The position numbers and the translations under genes were made by a program. Below, piece after piece: positions 50,885 through 61,092 of a stretch of 62,815 nucleotides of DNA. Source of the DNA: Jeotgalibaca caeni (GTDB taxonomy: Bacteria; Bacillota; Bacilli; Lactobacillales; Aerococcaceae); contig NZ_JARBEA010000008.1 of the NCBI RefSeq assembly GCF_028863945.1, positions 1-62,815 of the forward strand, given 5' to 3'. The notes under the pieces were generated by a model. That model saw nothing but the letters and a program-made list of their open reading frames with translations. It ran no database searches and had not been told where the DNA came from. Positions within the stretch are counted from its first letter, which is position 1. Each line of letters opens with the position of its first letter.

Positions 50885-52594
50885 ATGGAACAACATCATC
50901 CATGGTGGCATCGAACCATTCTTTATCAAATTTACCCAATGAGCTTCCAGGACACGAATGCAGATGGCATTGGTGATATTCCAGGAATAACCAAACGACT
51001 TGATTACATTCAAAGTTTAGGAGTCAATATGATTTGGCTGAACCCGATTTTCGCTTCGCCAAAAGTCGATCACGGCTATGACGTAGCGGATTACATGGAA
51101 ATCGATCCCCAGTTCGGCACCATGAAGGATGTGGAGGAGTTCATACGTGAAGCCCACAATCGAGGGATTAAGATTATCTTTGATTTGGTTTTGAACCACA
51201 CCTCCGACCAGCATCCATGGTTCCAAGAAGCATTAAAAGGGAAAGACAACCCGTACCGCAATTACTATATTTGGAAAGACGGCAAGAATGGCGGGACAGA
51301 GCCGCCTAACAACTGGCAAGGATTTTTCCGATCTTCTGTATGGGAAAAAGAACCCAATGACGATCAGTATTACTTCCATTTGTTTGCCAAAGAAATGCCT
51401 GATTTGAATTGGGAAAACCCAGATGTGCGCCGAGCGATGGAAGATGTGGCTTTATTCTGGATGGACAAAGGAATTGACGGCTTCCGTTTGGATGCATTCA
51501 TTCATTTGCATAAGGAGGAAAGTTTCCCTGACCTCGACTTGCCAGAAGGACAAATTGGAATCGCCGAGCAGTACTATGCCAACTTGCCAAAAGTAAATCA
51601 ATACATGAAGATTTTTACAACAGACTTGCGTGAACATTTCCCAGATGTATATATTCTTGGGGAAGCAGCTTCGGCAAATGTGGAGCTGGCGCGCTCTTAC
51701 TGTGATCCAGAGCAAGGAGGCTGTGATTCGGTCATTACCTTCAACTATTTCACGATGGACGAAGATGCAAAAGACCCCGACTTAAATGGAAGCATGCAGA
51801 AGTCGAACTTGTTGTTTGACCGTTTCAAAGCGAACATGGATGAGTGGCAGCAGATGATGGCGGATGTAGGTGGACCTGTTCTATACTGGAACAATCATGA
51901 CATGGCCCGTGTAGTTTCCCGGATTGGTGACGACCGTATCTACCGTGACAACAGTGCCAAAATGCTTGCGACCTTGATGTATCTGCAAAAAGGCATTCCG
52001 CTTATTTATAACGGTGAAGAAATTGGCATGAAGAATTTGTACATTGACCGGCTGGAAGATTTCCATGCCCCTGAAGCAGCCGATTTTTATGAAGCAGCAC
52101 TCGAACGTGGCTATACGCGCGAATGGATTCTCTATAACATGCGGGAGACGTCAAAAGATGCAGCGCGAGGCGGCATGCAATGGGACGATAGTGAATTCGC
52201 CGGCTTCTCAACTGTTAAACCGTGGAGCGGGGTGAACGTGGAACACACTTATAATGTGCGTGACCAAGTATACGATCCGAACAGTGTCCTGATTCACTAT
52301 AAAAAAGTACTAGACTTGAAGCGGACTGATCTCTTTACGTATGGAGAATACCGACTACTGGAAACGGAAGAACATTTTTACGCATATGAACGGGAACTGA
52401 ACAATAAAGTAGCGACCATTATCTGTAACGTCACCGATGAAGTTCAAACGTATCAACTGGATTCTGTTCCAGATTCTGCGTACCGCAGACCGATTGTTGA
52501 GAATGAAGGGGTGCGGATGATTCGGGACAGCGTGCGTTTAGGCCCTTATGGAGCGATTGTCCTGCTAACTGATTATGAAGAAGGAGAGATTTGA
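50885..52594 (+). CDS. Alpha-glucosidase, GH13_31 (oligo-1,6-/alpha-1,4-glucosidase)
   Basis: A 569-residue cytoplasmic enzyme releasing glucose from short maltodextrins or isomalto-oligosaccharides. WWHRTILYQIYPMSFQD opens the barrel, DLVLNHTSDQHPWF contains the usual GH13_31 region I, GFRLDAF the nucleophile, YILGEAA the acid/base and YWNNHDMAR region IV. After DLVLNH, TS rather than KP fits either subtype, so the linkage preference is uncertain. AAGGAGGAAGAG precedes the ATG. It overlaps the next gene by one base (TGATGG). Confidence 0.9.
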   Translation: MEQHHPWWHRTILYQIYPMSFQDTNADGIGDIPGITKRLDYIQSLGVNMIWLNPIFASPKVDHGYDVADYMEIDPQFGTMKDVEEFIREAHNRGIKIIFDLVLNHTSDQHPWFQEALKGKDNPYRNYYIWKDGKNGGTEPPNNWQGFFRSSVWEKEPNDDQYYFHLFAKEMPDLNWENPDVRRAMEDVALFWMDKGIDGFRLDAFIHLHKEESFPDLDLPEGQIGIAEQYYANLPKVNQYMKIFTTDLREHFPDVYILGEAASANVELARSYCDPEQGGCDSVITFNYFTMDEDAKDPDLNGSMQKSNLLFDRFKANMDEWQQMMADVGGPVLYWNNHDMARVVSRIGDDRIYRDNSAKMLATLMYLQKGIPLIYNGEEIGMKNLYIDRLEDFHAPEAADFYEAALERGYTREWILYNMRETSKDAARGGMQWDDSEFAGFSTVKPWSGVNVEHTYNVRDQVYDPNSVLIHYKKVLDLKRTDLFTYGEYRLLETEEHFYAYERELNNKVATIICNVTDEVQTYQLDSVPDSAYRRPIVENEGVRMIRDSVRLGPYGAIVLLTDYEEGEI

Positions 52595-53904
52595 TGGCAC
52601 TCGATACCGATACATCTCTACGCAACAAGATGATCTACAGCATTTACGTGAGGAACCATACGAAAGAAGGCACATTTCAGGCCGTTATTCCTGACCTGGC
52701 TCGCATTCGCGGGCTAGGGACAGATATTATTTGGCTGATGCCGATTCATCCAATCGGCGAAGTTATGCGCAAAGGGACTCTCGGCAGTCCATACGCGATT
52801 TCCGACTTTCGCGGTGTGAATCCTGAATACGGGACGCCAGAAGATTTCGAGGAACTGGTTGCAGCAGCTCGCGAATTAGGAATGAAAGTCATGATTGACG
52901 TCGTTTATAACCATACATCACCAGATTCCATTTTGGTAAAGGAACATCCTGAATGGTTTTATCGCCGTCCCAATGGCAGAATGGGGAACAAGGTTGGAGA
53001 ATGGTACGACGTCGTCGACCTTGATTATGCTCATCAAGAACTCTGGGACTACCAGATTGAAACGTTGAAGATGTGGGCAGAAAAAGTGGATGGGTTCCGC
53101 TGTGACGTTGCCAGTCTGGTGCCGCTGGAATTTTGGTTACGAGCACGAAAAGAAGTTGCGGAAGTTAATCCCGACGCCGTTTGGTTAGCAGAGTCGGTTC
53201 ATCCGAAATTCTTGCGCCAGCACCGGGACCGTAAAAACGTCGGCTTGTCTGACAACGAAGTATTCCAAGCCTTCGATATGACGTATGATTATGATGTTCA
53301 CGACTTTTTTGAAGATTATTTGTGGAAAGAAATCAGCTTGAAGCATTACATGGAAATTTTAATGTTCCAAGACGGTATTTACCCAATTAATTATGTGAAA
53401 CTGAAATTTTTGGAGAACCATGACCATCCGCGCTTCCGTTCTTATGTACAGGATCCGGCATCTGTCCGCAACTGGACCGCATTTTTATATTTTCAAAAGG
53501 GAGCTACGCTTCTGTATGCCGGGCAAGAGCGCGGAGTAGCGAAGCTACCCGATTTATTTAACAAGGACACGGTTCCTTGGGAAGAAGCGGATATTGATTT
53601 ATCTCCATTGATGCAAAAACTTTGCCGCTTCAAACAGGAGCCTTGCTTGCAAGAAGGATCGTACTCGCTGGAAGCAGGAGTAGAATCGAATGCGGTAGTA
53701 GGAAGATACACACATCACGGAAAAACGATTCACGGAATCTTCAGTTTGGACGGGGAACCCCATGTCGTTCAAGTGGATGCGCCAAATGGAACATATAACA
53801 ATCATTTGGATGATGAACCATATACCGTTCGCGACGGCGTCTTGTTAACTCGTGGAGAACCGATTCTCTTTGCACATTATCATGAACCGTTGCTGCACGA
53901 CTAA
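52594..53904 (+). CDS. Alpha-amylase-family protein (GH13), cytoplasmic
   Basis: 436 residues with a compact GH13 barrel: YSIYVRNHTKEGTF, DVVYNHTS, VDGFRCDVAS (nucleophile), WLAESVH (acid/base) and FLENHDHPR. It lacks the usual start of alpha-glucosidases and any signal peptide. The group is annotated as alpha-amylase in related operons. Small size and cytoplasmic place suggest action on imported dextrins. ATG 52594 with GAAGGAGAG upstream; the in-frame TTG at 52591 is less likely. It ends at the two-unit hairpin array. Confidence 0.87.
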   Translation: MALDTDTSLRNKMIYSIYVRNHTKEGTFQAVIPDLARIRGLGTDIIWLMPIHPIGEVMRKGTLGSPYAISDFRGVNPEYGTPEDFEELVAAARELGMKVMIDVVYNHTSPDSILVKEHPEWFYRRPNGRMGNKVGEWYDVVDLDYAHQELWDYQIETLKMWAEKVDGFRCDVASLVPLEFWLRARKEVAEVNPDAVWLAESVHPKFLRQHRDRKNVGLSDNEVFQAFDMTYDYDVHDFFEDYLWKEISLKHYMEILMFQDGIYPINYVKLKFLENHDHPRFRSYVQDPASVRNWTAFLYFQKGATLLYAGQERGVAKLPDLFNKDTVPWEEADIDLSPLMQKLCRFKQEPCLQEGSYSLEAGVESNAVVGRYTHHGKTIHGIFSLDGEPHVVQVDAPNGTYNNHLDDEPYTVRDGVLLTRGEPILFAHYHEPLLHD

Positions 53905-53911
53905 ACAAACG

Positions 53912-54008
53912 AAAGTCTGAAGATGAGCGGAAGTAAGTTGCTGGTCTTCAGACTTTGTGCCAAAACTCTGAAGATCAGCCATAAAGATTCCGCTGGTCTT
54001 CATTTTTG
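53912..54008. repeat. Two-unit hairpin array of family 1, away from any NERD gene
   Basis: Units at 53912-53956 and 53963-54008, 51 bp apart in start. Unit 1 has the same AAAGTCTGAAGATGAG and CTGGTCTTCAGACTTT arms as the array at 30489; unit 2 is diverged. It lies 8 nt after a GH13 gene and may end its transcript. The remaining part of the 291-nt gap (54009-54195) holds the malE operators and promoter. Confidence 0.88.
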
Positions 54009-54091
54009 TGCAACAAACAGCTAAATGAAAAATGGAATCCTTTCCATTCGCAAGCTAGCAAGGACAAGGGTATTCGACACTTTCGCAATGT

Positions 54092-54146
54092 TGTTACCGT
54101 TAACATCAGGCAAACGCTTGCAATAAGGTGAATTCAATTAGATAAT
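54092..54146 (+). promoter_or_regulatory. malE promoter with two operator-like sites
   Basis: TGTTACCGTTAACA (54092-54105) fits the cre/LacI core shared with 31526 and 50798. GCAAACGCTTGC (54110-54121) is a LacI-family palindrome of the MalR type and overlaps the -35. TTGCAA (54118-54123) and GATAAT (54141-54146) are 17 nt apart. Binding by the LacI-type regulator would block RNA polymerase. Confidence 0.7.
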
Positions 54147-54195
54147 GAAGAAGTAGTAAAAATAACAAGTATAGACATCTAAGGAGGATGGAAAC

Positions 54196-55503
54196 ATGTT
54201 AACAAAATGGAAAAAAGGTAAAGTAGGTATTTTAATGGCATCGGCAGCATTTTTATTGGCTGCATGTGGCGGGGGAGAAGAGGGTGGAGACACAACTGAA
54301 ACAACCTCCAACGGTACTTCTGAAACAACAGAAACAGGCGGCGACTTCTCTGGTCAAACGTTGAACGTATCTATTGATGATGACTACAAGGCCTTCGTAG
54401 ATGCCATCGCTCCAGCATTTGAGGAAGAGCACGGTGTAACAATTGAAGTAACAGAGCGTGACATGTTCGAAAACTTGGAAGCGTTACCCCTTGATGGCCC
54501 TGCTAATCTAGGTCCCGATGTAATGATCGCACCTTACGACCGCGTAGGTGGACTTGGCTTACAAGGACATTTATTGGAAGTAATCTTACCAGATGACGAC
54601 CGCTACGATGAAACAGATAACTTGCAAGTTACTGCAGGCGACACTGTTTACGGAAATCCATTTGTTATCGAAGCATTAGTCATGTATTACAACAAAGCAT
54701 TGACCGATACACCTCCTGCAACGTTCGAAGAATTAGAAAAACTTGCACAAGATGAGCAATACGCATTCCCATCTGAAGCTGGTAAATCAAGTGCCTTCTT
54801 GGCAAACTGGGTAGACTTCTACCACTCCTATGGACTACTTGCTGGATTTGGCGGCTACGTATTTGGTGAAGACGGAACCGATACTACTGATATCGGGCTA
54901 AATTCACCAGAAGCAATCGAAGCAATTTCTTACGCACAAACGTGGTTCCAAGAATACTGGCCACAAGGAATGCTTGATAAAACCACTTCCGGTAACTTTA
55001 TTGATGACCAATTCGTTGGCGGAAACACAGTAGCCGTTATCAACGGACCATGGGCAGCAGCAGCATACCGTGATGGCGGTATTGATTTCGGAGTTGCTCC
55101 AGTTCCAACCTTGCCAAACGGTGAAGAGTACGCACCATTTGCCGGCGGGAAAGCTTGGATCATCTCTTCTTACACAGAAGTTGATGAACTTGCGCAAGAA
55201 TGGTTGAACTATGTGACAAACGAAGAAAATATGATGCTCTTGTTTGAAGAACATACCAACGAAATCCCTGCTAACCAAACAGCTCGTCAAACGATTCAAG
55301 ATGCTGGCGACAATGAATTGGCAGTTGCGGTTATCGAACAATACAACACAGCGGTTCCAATGCCTAACATTCCAGAAATGGCTGAGGTTTGGGTCGGAGC
55401 TGAAACAATGATGTTTGACGCTGGTTCTGGCAACAAAACTCCAGAAGAAGCAGCAAATGATACCGTTGAAGTCATTCAACAAAATATCGAACAAAAATAT
55501 TAA
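54196..55503 (+). CDS. malE: Maltose/maltodextrin-binding lipoprotein
   Basis: 435-residue extracellular solute-binding protein. The lipobox LLAAC puts the lipidated Cys at residue 24; an acidic, Thr-rich linker follows, then the family 1 binding-protein fold (LNVSIDDDYKAFVDAIAPAFEEEHGVTIEV, MIAPYDRVGGLG, VINGPWAAAAY, PFAGGKAW). The GH13 and maltose phosphorylase neighbours make maltose or maltodextrin the ligand. AAGGAGG precedes the ATG. A strong stem-loop lies between it and malF. Confidence 0.93.
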   Translation: MLTKWKKGKVGILMASAAFLLAACGGGEEGGDTTETTSNGTSETTETGGDFSGQTLNVSIDDDYKAFVDAIAPAFEEEHGVTIEVTERDMFENLEALPLDGPANLGPDVMIAPYDRVGGLGLQGHLLEVILPDDDRYDETDNLQVTAGDTVYGNPFVIEALVMYYNKALTDTPPATFEELEKLAQDEQYAFPSEAGKSSAFLANWVDFYHSYGLLAGFGGYVFGEDGTDTTDIGLNSPEAIEAISYAQTWFQEYWPQGMLDKTTSGNFIDDQFVGGNTVAVINGPWAAAAYRDGGIDFGVAPVPTLPNGEEYAPFAGGKAWIISSYTEVDELAQEWLNYVTNEENMMLLFEEHTNEIPANQTARQTIQDAGDNELAVAVIEQYNTAVPMPNIPEMAEVWVGAETMMFDAGSGNKTPEEAANDTVEVIQQNIEQKY

Positions 55504-55515
55504 TCGGTAGATTTA

Positions 55516-55548
55516 TTTCGGCAGAGACGTGCCCTGTCTCTGCCGAAA
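55516..55548 (+). promoter_or_regulatory. Stem-loop between malE and malF
   Basis: TTTCGGCAGAGAC pairs perfectly with GTCTCTGCCGAAA across 7 nt. It is followed by T-rich but mixed sequence, so it may partly terminate or protect the malE part of the mRNA, giving more binding protein than permease. Confidence 0.75.
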
Positions 55549-55600
55549 TTCTTTCAAATAGAGGGACTGCTGTTCTTTTGGCAGTAAAGGAGGAATTACC

Positions 55601-56932
55601 TTGGAAGATCAACAAGAGAAGAAAAAAAATGTGTATTCCCCAGAGGATGAGCAGCGAATTAAAAAAGCAACCTTGCTTTCGATTGTTCCCGGTTTGGGTC
55701 AATTCTACAATAAGCAACTCTTCAAAGCTGTTTTATTTTTCATCATTGCCGTTCTCGTTGTTTTGGAAATCATCTTGTTTGGGGCTGAAGCATTAGAAGG
55801 GTTAATTACGCTGGGCTCTACGCCGCGTGAAGACAACTCGCTATTCCTTCTGATTGAAGGGTCGCTGCAAGTTCTTATTATGATTGTGTTTGCTTTCATG
55901 TATATGATCAATATTTACGATGCTCGTCGTGTAGCAAAATTACGAGCACTCGATGAATCGAACGTCGCTTACTCGGCTATCGGGAATATAAAAAATGCTT
56001 ATCAAAATGGCTTTGCCTATTTACTTACGATTCCAGCTTATCTCGTTATGGTTTTTGCCATTTTATTCCCTGTATTGGTGACCATTTTCATTTCCTTTAC
56101 CAACTATGATTTCTACCATATCCCGCCAGCGAACTTAGTTGACTGGGTTGGATTTGATACCTTCACATCGATTTTTGCACTCAGCACGTACCGTGACACG
56201 TTCTTCGATGTGTTCAGTTGGACCGTTATCTGGACGGTAGCGGCAACGACTTTGCAACTCGTCATAGGAATCTTCACTGCAGTGGTCTTGAATCAACCGT
56301 TTATCAAAGGAAAGCGCATCTTTGGTGTTATTTTGCTATTACCATGGGCGGTACCAGCTTTCATCACCATAATGTCCTTTTCAAACATGTTCAACGACAG
56401 TGTTGGTGCCATTAATTCCCAAGTGATTCCATTCTTGAACCACTTGCCGTTTGTGGACATCGGTGCCATTTCTTGGAAAACCGATCCGTTTTGGACAAAA
56501 ATAGCGATTATCGGGATTCAAGGTTGGGTAGGCTTCCCCTATATTTATGTATTGGTTTCCGGGATCCTTCAATCGATTCCGAATGACTGGTACGAAGCAG
56601 CGGTCATTGACGGCGCTTCGCCCGTTCAAAAATTCCGCTTCATCACCTTGCCACAAATTTTTGCTGTTGCGGCCCCTATTTTCGTAACGCAATACACCGG
56701 GAACTTCAACAACTTCTCTATGATTTACCTCTTCAATGAAGGGGGACCGGGAAGTGTCGGTTCAGGCGCAGGGTCAACGGATATTTTAATTTCCTGGATC
56801 TTTAAGCTGACGACCGGACAGTCACCGCAATACAACATCGCAGCCGCTGTAACATTGATTATTTCCGGAATCGTCATCACGATTTCGATGCTGATATTCA
56901 GTCGTACGCGTGCATTTGAAATGGAGGATTGA
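55601..56932 (+). CDS. malF: Maltodextrin ABC transporter permease MalF
   Basis: 443 residues with about eight hydrophobic helices. An N-terminal segment ([20 protein letters not shown]) and second helix precede the core permease domain, as in other Firmicute MalF proteins. The EAA loop is seen as [25 protein letters not shown] 55601 follows AAAGGAGG at 7 nt. With MalG it forms the channel; the ATPase is not encoded here, so a shared MsmX/MsmK-type ATPase is expected elsewhere. Confidence 0.93.
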   Translation: MEDQQEKKKNVYSPEDEQRIKKATLLSIVPGLGQFYNKQLFKAVLFFIIAVLVVLEIILFGAEALEGLITLGSTPREDNSLFLLIEGSLQVLIMIVFAFMYMINIYDARRVAKLRALDESNVAYSAIGNIKNAYQNGFAYLLTIPAYLVMVFAILFPVLVTIFISFTNYDFYHIPPANLVDWVGFDTFTSIFALSTYRDTFFDVFSWTVIWTVAATTLQLVIGIFTAVVLNQPFIKGKRIFGVILLLPWAVPAFITIMSFSNMFNDSVGAINSQVIPFLNHLPFVDIGAISWKTDPFWTKIAIIGIQGWVGFPYIYVLVSGILQSIPNDWYEAAVIDGASPVQKFRFITLPQIFAVAAPIFVTQYTGNFNNFSMIYLFNEGGPGSVGSGAGSTDILISWIFKLTTGQSPQYNIAAAVTLIISGIVITISMLIFSRTRAFEMED

Positions 56933-56937
56933 GGAAG

Positions 56938-57801
56938 ATGGCAGAAAGAAAACCGAAGAAAATTCATACACAAAAACGCAGCCGGATGTGGAATAAAATT
57001 TTCACCTATGCCTACTTAACGCTGTTGAGTGTCATTATTATCTATCCGTTGCTCATTACGGCCACTTCAGCTTTCCGAGCTGGGAACTTGTTGGCCTTTG
57101 ACTTAAAACTAACCGGACCTTGGACGTTGGACAACTTCAAACGACTCTTCAACGATACCTTGTATCCACAATGGTATATGAATACGTTGAAAGTGGCGCT
57201 AACAACGATGGTGATTCAGGTAATTGCCATTACGCTAGCTGGTTTCGCCTATAGCCGTTATCGGTTTATCGGACGCAAGCAGTCCTTGAAGTTTTTCTTG
57301 ATTATGCAAATGGTGCCGACAACGGCTGCCTTGACTGCCTTCTATGTAATGGGGCTCTTGGTAGGCGGTTTGGATCAGCACTGGTTCTTGATTTTCGTTT
57401 ACATCGGTGGCGGGATTCCGATGAATACGTGGTTGATGAAAGGGTACTTTGATACGATCCCAATCGAATTGGATGAGTCCGCACGCTTGGACGGAGCAGG
57501 GCACCTGCGTACCTTTGCCCAAATCATCTTGCCGTTAGTACGGCCGATGATTGCGGTTCAGGCATTATGGGCATTTATGTCTCCGTTTGGTGAATATCTA
57601 TTGGCTCGGTTCCTCTTGCGGAGTCCAGCCAACTATACGGTTGCGAATGGATTGCAGACCTTTATCAACAACCCGCGTGATCAACGAGTTGCGCTCTTTG
57701 CGGCCGGTGCCATCTTGATTGCTGTACCGATCGCAACCTTATTCTTCTTCTTGCAAAAGAACTTTGTAGCCGGTTTGACCGCTGGTGGTACCAAGGGATA
57801 A
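56938..57801 (+). CDS. malG: Maltodextrin ABC transporter permease MalG
   Basis: 287 residues with six hydrophobic helices and the EAA loop [24 protein letters not shown]. The C-terminal [14 protein letters not shown] is the usual MalG end. ATG 56938 is chosen because GGAGG is 9 nt upstream; an in-frame TTG at 56929 is also possible and would overlap malF. It follows malF by 5 nt. Confidence 0.93.
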   Translation: MAERKPKKIHTQKRSRMWNKIFTYAYLTLLSVIIIYPLLITATSAFRAGNLLAFDLKLTGPWTLDNFKRLFNDTLYPQWYMNTLKVALTTMVIQVIAITLAGFAYSRYRFIGRKQSLKFFLIMQMVPTTAALTAFYVMGLLVGGLDQHWFLIFVYIGGGIPMNTWLMKGYFDTIPIELDESARLDGAGHLRTFAQIILPLVRPMIAVQALWAFMSPFGEYLLARFLLRSPANYTVANGLQTFINNPRDQRVALFAAGAILIAVPIATLFFFLQKNFVAGLTAGGTKG

Positions 57802-57881
57802 CCCTTTATACGGGAAGGTTTGCGTAATGGTCATGGTTCATTTAAAATGGGACCAAATGAAGTGAAATGTAGGTGTTGTTG

Positions 57882-58742
57882 ATGCAAAATGCGGCTTTTC
57901 CCGTAAATTATTTAACCAGTATTTGGACTCCCGTGAGAGCTTTCTTAGGGAGAAAACAATTAAGCTGGCCGAAAATTCTATTTGTCATTTTATTCTTGAA
58001 TGGATTAATGATGATTCCAATTTCCCTGAACTATGCACGAACGACCGTCTTCAGTTTGGATGCAACTTTCCCGACCCTTTTAGAAATGGTGGACGAGGAA
58101 GTGGTGGCAGCACTTGACCAAACGGAGACAAAGAACGGGACCGTAACCTTTAAACGTTCGTTTGATTTACAAACAGAAGATGGTTTAATAGCAGGCGGCC
58201 TGAGCGACAGTGAAGCAAGTACCGCCTTAGAAGCAGAAAACGTAATTGTTTTTGAAGAAAATCGCCTCATTCTAAAAGAAGGTGACTTGCCCATCAGTGA
58301 GGTACCATATACCGCTGATGTGGATTGGTCCAGTTTGACAACGCCAGACGAGGTGCGGGAGGAAATTAGTCAGCAATGGTACTACGCCAACCAAACGTAT
58401 ATCGTCGCTACTTTCTCCTTCATCATTGCGGCTATTTTGTTAGTAATGAACCTCTTTTTAATCTTCGGCGCAGCATTTTTCATTTTCTTAGCCAGCCGGA
58501 GTGCCTATATCGAAATCGATTCGTACAAGGAAAGTGTCAATTTAATTTTGAATGCGATGGGTTTGCCGATGCTTGTTGCAATGGTGTTAGGTTTAATTCT
58601 GCCGGATATTACAACTATGATGAGCGCTCAGACATTCGGCTTAGTGATTATTATTGTGATGATTTATTACAAGACACGTTTTTCTGAGGCGTATGTGGAA
58701 CATGTGAAGAGTGGTGCCCCTCGCCAGAAGAAACCAGAATAA
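57882..58742 (+). CDS. malA: Maltodextrin utilisation membrane protein MalA (DUF1189)
   Basis: 286 residues of the DUF1189 family: one membrane helix (about 32-52), an external domain of about 135 residues, then three or four helices (about 185-265). Homologues lie next to malEFG in streptococci, where the gene is called malA; its function in transport is not settled. ATG 57882 with AGGTG upstream was preferred; an in-frame GTG at 57873 also exists. Genes before and after are all maltose genes, supporting the name. Confidence 0.8.
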   Translation: MQNAAFPVNYLTSIWTPVRAFLGRKQLSWPKILFVILFLNGLMMIPISLNYARTTVFSLDATFPTLLEMVDEEVVAALDQTETKNGTVTFKRSFDLQTEDGLIAGGLSDSEASTALEAENVIVFEENRLILKEGDLPISEVPYTADVDWSSLTTPDEVREEISQQWYYANQTYIVATFSFIIAAILLVMNLFLIFGAAFFIFLASRSAYIEIDSYKESVNLILNAMGLPMLVAMVLGLILPDITTMMSAQTFGLVIIIVMIYYKTRFSEAYVEHVKSGAPRQKKPE

Positions 58743-58763
58743 AGGAAGGAGCAGGGTGACTTT

Positions 58764-61037
58764 ATGAAAAGATTGTTTGCGATTGACCCTTGGAAGCTGA
58801 CAACTACACAGTTGCATCAAGATGAAAAAAGACTGCAAGAGAGTCTCACGTCGCTTGGAAATGGCTATATGGGAATGCGGGGGAACTTTGAAGAAGGCTA
58901 CTCCGGGGATACGCATGAAGGAACATACCTTGCAGGTGTTTGGTTCCCCGACAAGACACGAGTCGGATGGTGGAAGATTGGTTATCCGGAATACTTCGGT
59001 AAAGTGATCAATGCGATGAACTTTATTCAAGTCAGAATCGAAGTGGACGGTCATCAAATTGACTTGGCGAAAGACCGTTTTGATAACTTCTACCTAGAGT
59101 CCGATATGCAAACCGGTGTCTTGACTCGTCATTTCGATTGGCAGAATGAAGCAGGCAATGTGAAGATTCGGTTTCATTTCGAGCGCTTCTTGAGCATTGT
59201 TCAAAAGGAAATTGCCGTGATTGAAGTGAAGGCAGAAGTCCTAGAAGGAAATCCGACGATTAGGTTGATGCCTGGACTGGACAACGAAGTACATAACGAA
59301 GATGCAAACTACGACGATATGTTTTGGGAAGCAGTTGCTGAGAGCAATGAAACGCCAGCTTACCTGACCGCTCGCACCATTCCGAACAACTTCGGCATCG
59401 ATCGGTTTACGGTTACAGGAGCAATGGTGAACGAGGTAGACGGACTGACGAAGGAAGACAGTCTAACTGAACCGTTGAAAGTGAAGGAGAAGTTTACGGG
59501 AGAAGTTGCAACCGGGAAGCGCATTGTTTTACGCAAGTATGTGGCGATGGTTACGAGCCGTGACGTTGAACCAGTTGCACAAGTAGATGCTGCTAGAAAG
59601 CTGGCTCAAGCTGCAGCGGAAAAGGGCAAAGATGCGTTGCTTCAAGAACACATGGATGCCTGGAGCATGCGTTGGCAGAAGGCGGATGTGAAGATTGAAG
59701 GAGACGACGAAGCACAACAAGGGGTTCGTTTTAACTTGTACGGATTGTTCTCTACCTATTACGGAGAAGACAGCCGGTTGAATATCGGACCAAAAGGCTT
59801 CACGGGGGAAAAATATGGCGGTGCCACTTATTGGGACACCGAAGCGTTTATTTTACCGCTCTATCTCTCAGTTGCTGAACCGGAGATACCGCGCAACTTG
59901 CTGTTGTACCGTTACAATCAATTAGAAGGTGCCTTCGTGAACGCGAAGCAACAAGGACTGAAGGGCGCACTGTATCCAATGGTGACCTTCACTGGTATTG
60001 AGTGCCACAATGAATGGGAAATTACCTTTGAAGAAATTCACCGGAATGGCGCAATCGCTCATGCCATCTATAACTATACGAATTATACTGGCGATGAGAG
60101 TTATTTAGTCAATGAAGGAATCGAAGTGCTGGTGGAAATTTCTCGTTTCTGGGCGGATCGGGTTCATTTTTCCAAACGGAACAACCAGTACATGATTCAT
60201 GGTGTCACCGGACCAAACGAATATGAGAATAATATCAACAACAATTACCATACAAATAATATGGCTGCTTGGACGTTGGAGTATACGTTGGCTAGCTTAG
60301 AAAAGGTTGCTGCCGCGAAACGGGATGAATTAGGCATAACAGAGGAAGAGCAGGCACTTTGGCAGGATATTACGGAAAACATGTACTATCCAGTAGATGA
60401 AGAACGAGGGATTTTTGTTCAGCATGATACGTTCCTAGACAAGGAACTTCGAACAGCTGACGAGTTGGATCCGAGTGATCGCCCGTTGAACCAAAACTGG
60501 TCGTGGGATAAAATTTTACGTTCACCTTTCATTAAACAAGCGGACGTTCTGCAAAGCATGTACTTTTTAGGTGATCGCTACACAACGGAACAGAAAGAAA
60601 AGAACTTTGATTTCTACGAACCGATGACTGTACATGAATCTTCCTTGTCGCCGAGTATTCATGCAATCCTTGCAGCGGAACTAGGCCGAGAAGACAAGGC
60701 AGTTGAATTGTATTCGCGCACAGCACGCTTGGACTTGGATAATTACAACAATGATACCGAAGACGGATTGCATATTACATCGATGAGTGGTGCTTGGTTA
60801 GCAATCGTACAAGGGTTCGCTGGGATGCGGATTACGGACGGCCAACTATCCTTTAAGCCTTTCTTACCGAAAACGTGGGAAAGTTATGACTTCAAAATCA
60901 ACTTCCGTGGTCGCCTCATTGATGTTCACATTAATCAAGCAGGCCTTGCGTTGACGTTAGAAGAAGGCGAACCATTGGAAATCAAGTTAATGGATGAAGT
61001 CGTTGTTCTGGACGGAGAAGTAAACAAATCGATTTAA
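58764..61037 (+). CDS. mapA: Maltose phosphorylase (GH65)
   Basis: 757-residue cytoplasmic enzyme splitting maltose with phosphate into glucose and beta-glucose-1-phosphate. The length is normal for the family. N-terminal domain motifs [16 protein letters not shown] and [14 protein letters not shown] are present; the catalytic Glu lies in [11 protein letters not shown], and the phosphate-binding loop region [12 protein letters not shown] is intact. GGAAGGAGCAGG precedes the ATG. It is followed, after a hairpin, by beta-phosphoglucomutase, which uses its product. Kojibiose or trehalose phosphorylases are relatives, but the maltose operon favours maltose. Confidence 0.94.
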   Translation: MKRLFAIDPWKLTTTQLHQDEKRLQESLTSLGNGYMGMRGNFEEGYSGDTHEGTYLAGVWFPDKTRVGWWKIGYPEYFGKVINAMNFIQVRIEVDGHQIDLAKDRFDNFYLESDMQTGVLTRHFDWQNEAGNVKIRFHFERFLSIVQKEIAVIEVKAEVLEGNPTIRLMPGLDNEVHNEDANYDDMFWEAVAESNETPAYLTARTIPNNFGIDRFTVTGAMVNEVDGLTKEDSLTEPLKVKEKFTGEVATGKRIVLRKYVAMVTSRDVEPVAQVDAARKLAQAAAEKGKDALLQEHMDAWSMRWQKADVKIEGDDEAQQGVRFNLYGLFSTYYGEDSRLNIGPKGFTGEKYGGATYWDTEAFILPLYLSVAEPEIPRNLLLYRYNQLEGAFVNAKQQGLKGALYPMVTFTGIECHNEWEITFEEIHRNGAIAHAIYNYTNYTGDESYLVNEGIEVLVEISRFWADRVHFSKRNNQYMIHGVTGPNEYENNINNNYHTNNMAAWTLEYTLASLEKVAAAKRDELGITEEEQALWQDITENMYYPVDEERGIFVQHDTFLDKELRTADELDPSDRPLNQNWSWDKILRSPFIKQADVLQSMYFLGDRYTTEQKEKNFDFYEPMTVHESSLSPSIHAILAAELGREDKAVELYSRTARLDLDNYNNDTEDGLHITSMSGAWLAIVQGFAGMRITDGQLSFKPFLPKTWESYDFKINFRGRLIDVHINQAGLALTLEEGEPLEIKLMDEVVVLDGEVNKSI

Positions 61038-61044
61038 TGAATAG

Positions 61045-61073
61045 AAAGGACCACATTGCGTTGGTCCTTTTTT
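61045..61073 (+). terminator. Hairpin/terminator between mapA and pgmB
   Basis: AAAGGACCA pairs with TTGGTCCTTT and a T run follows. It may let part of the transcript proceed to pgmB, whose binding site lies just after. Confidence 0.85.
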
Positions 61074-61092
61074 GATAAAAGGAGAGAAGTTT

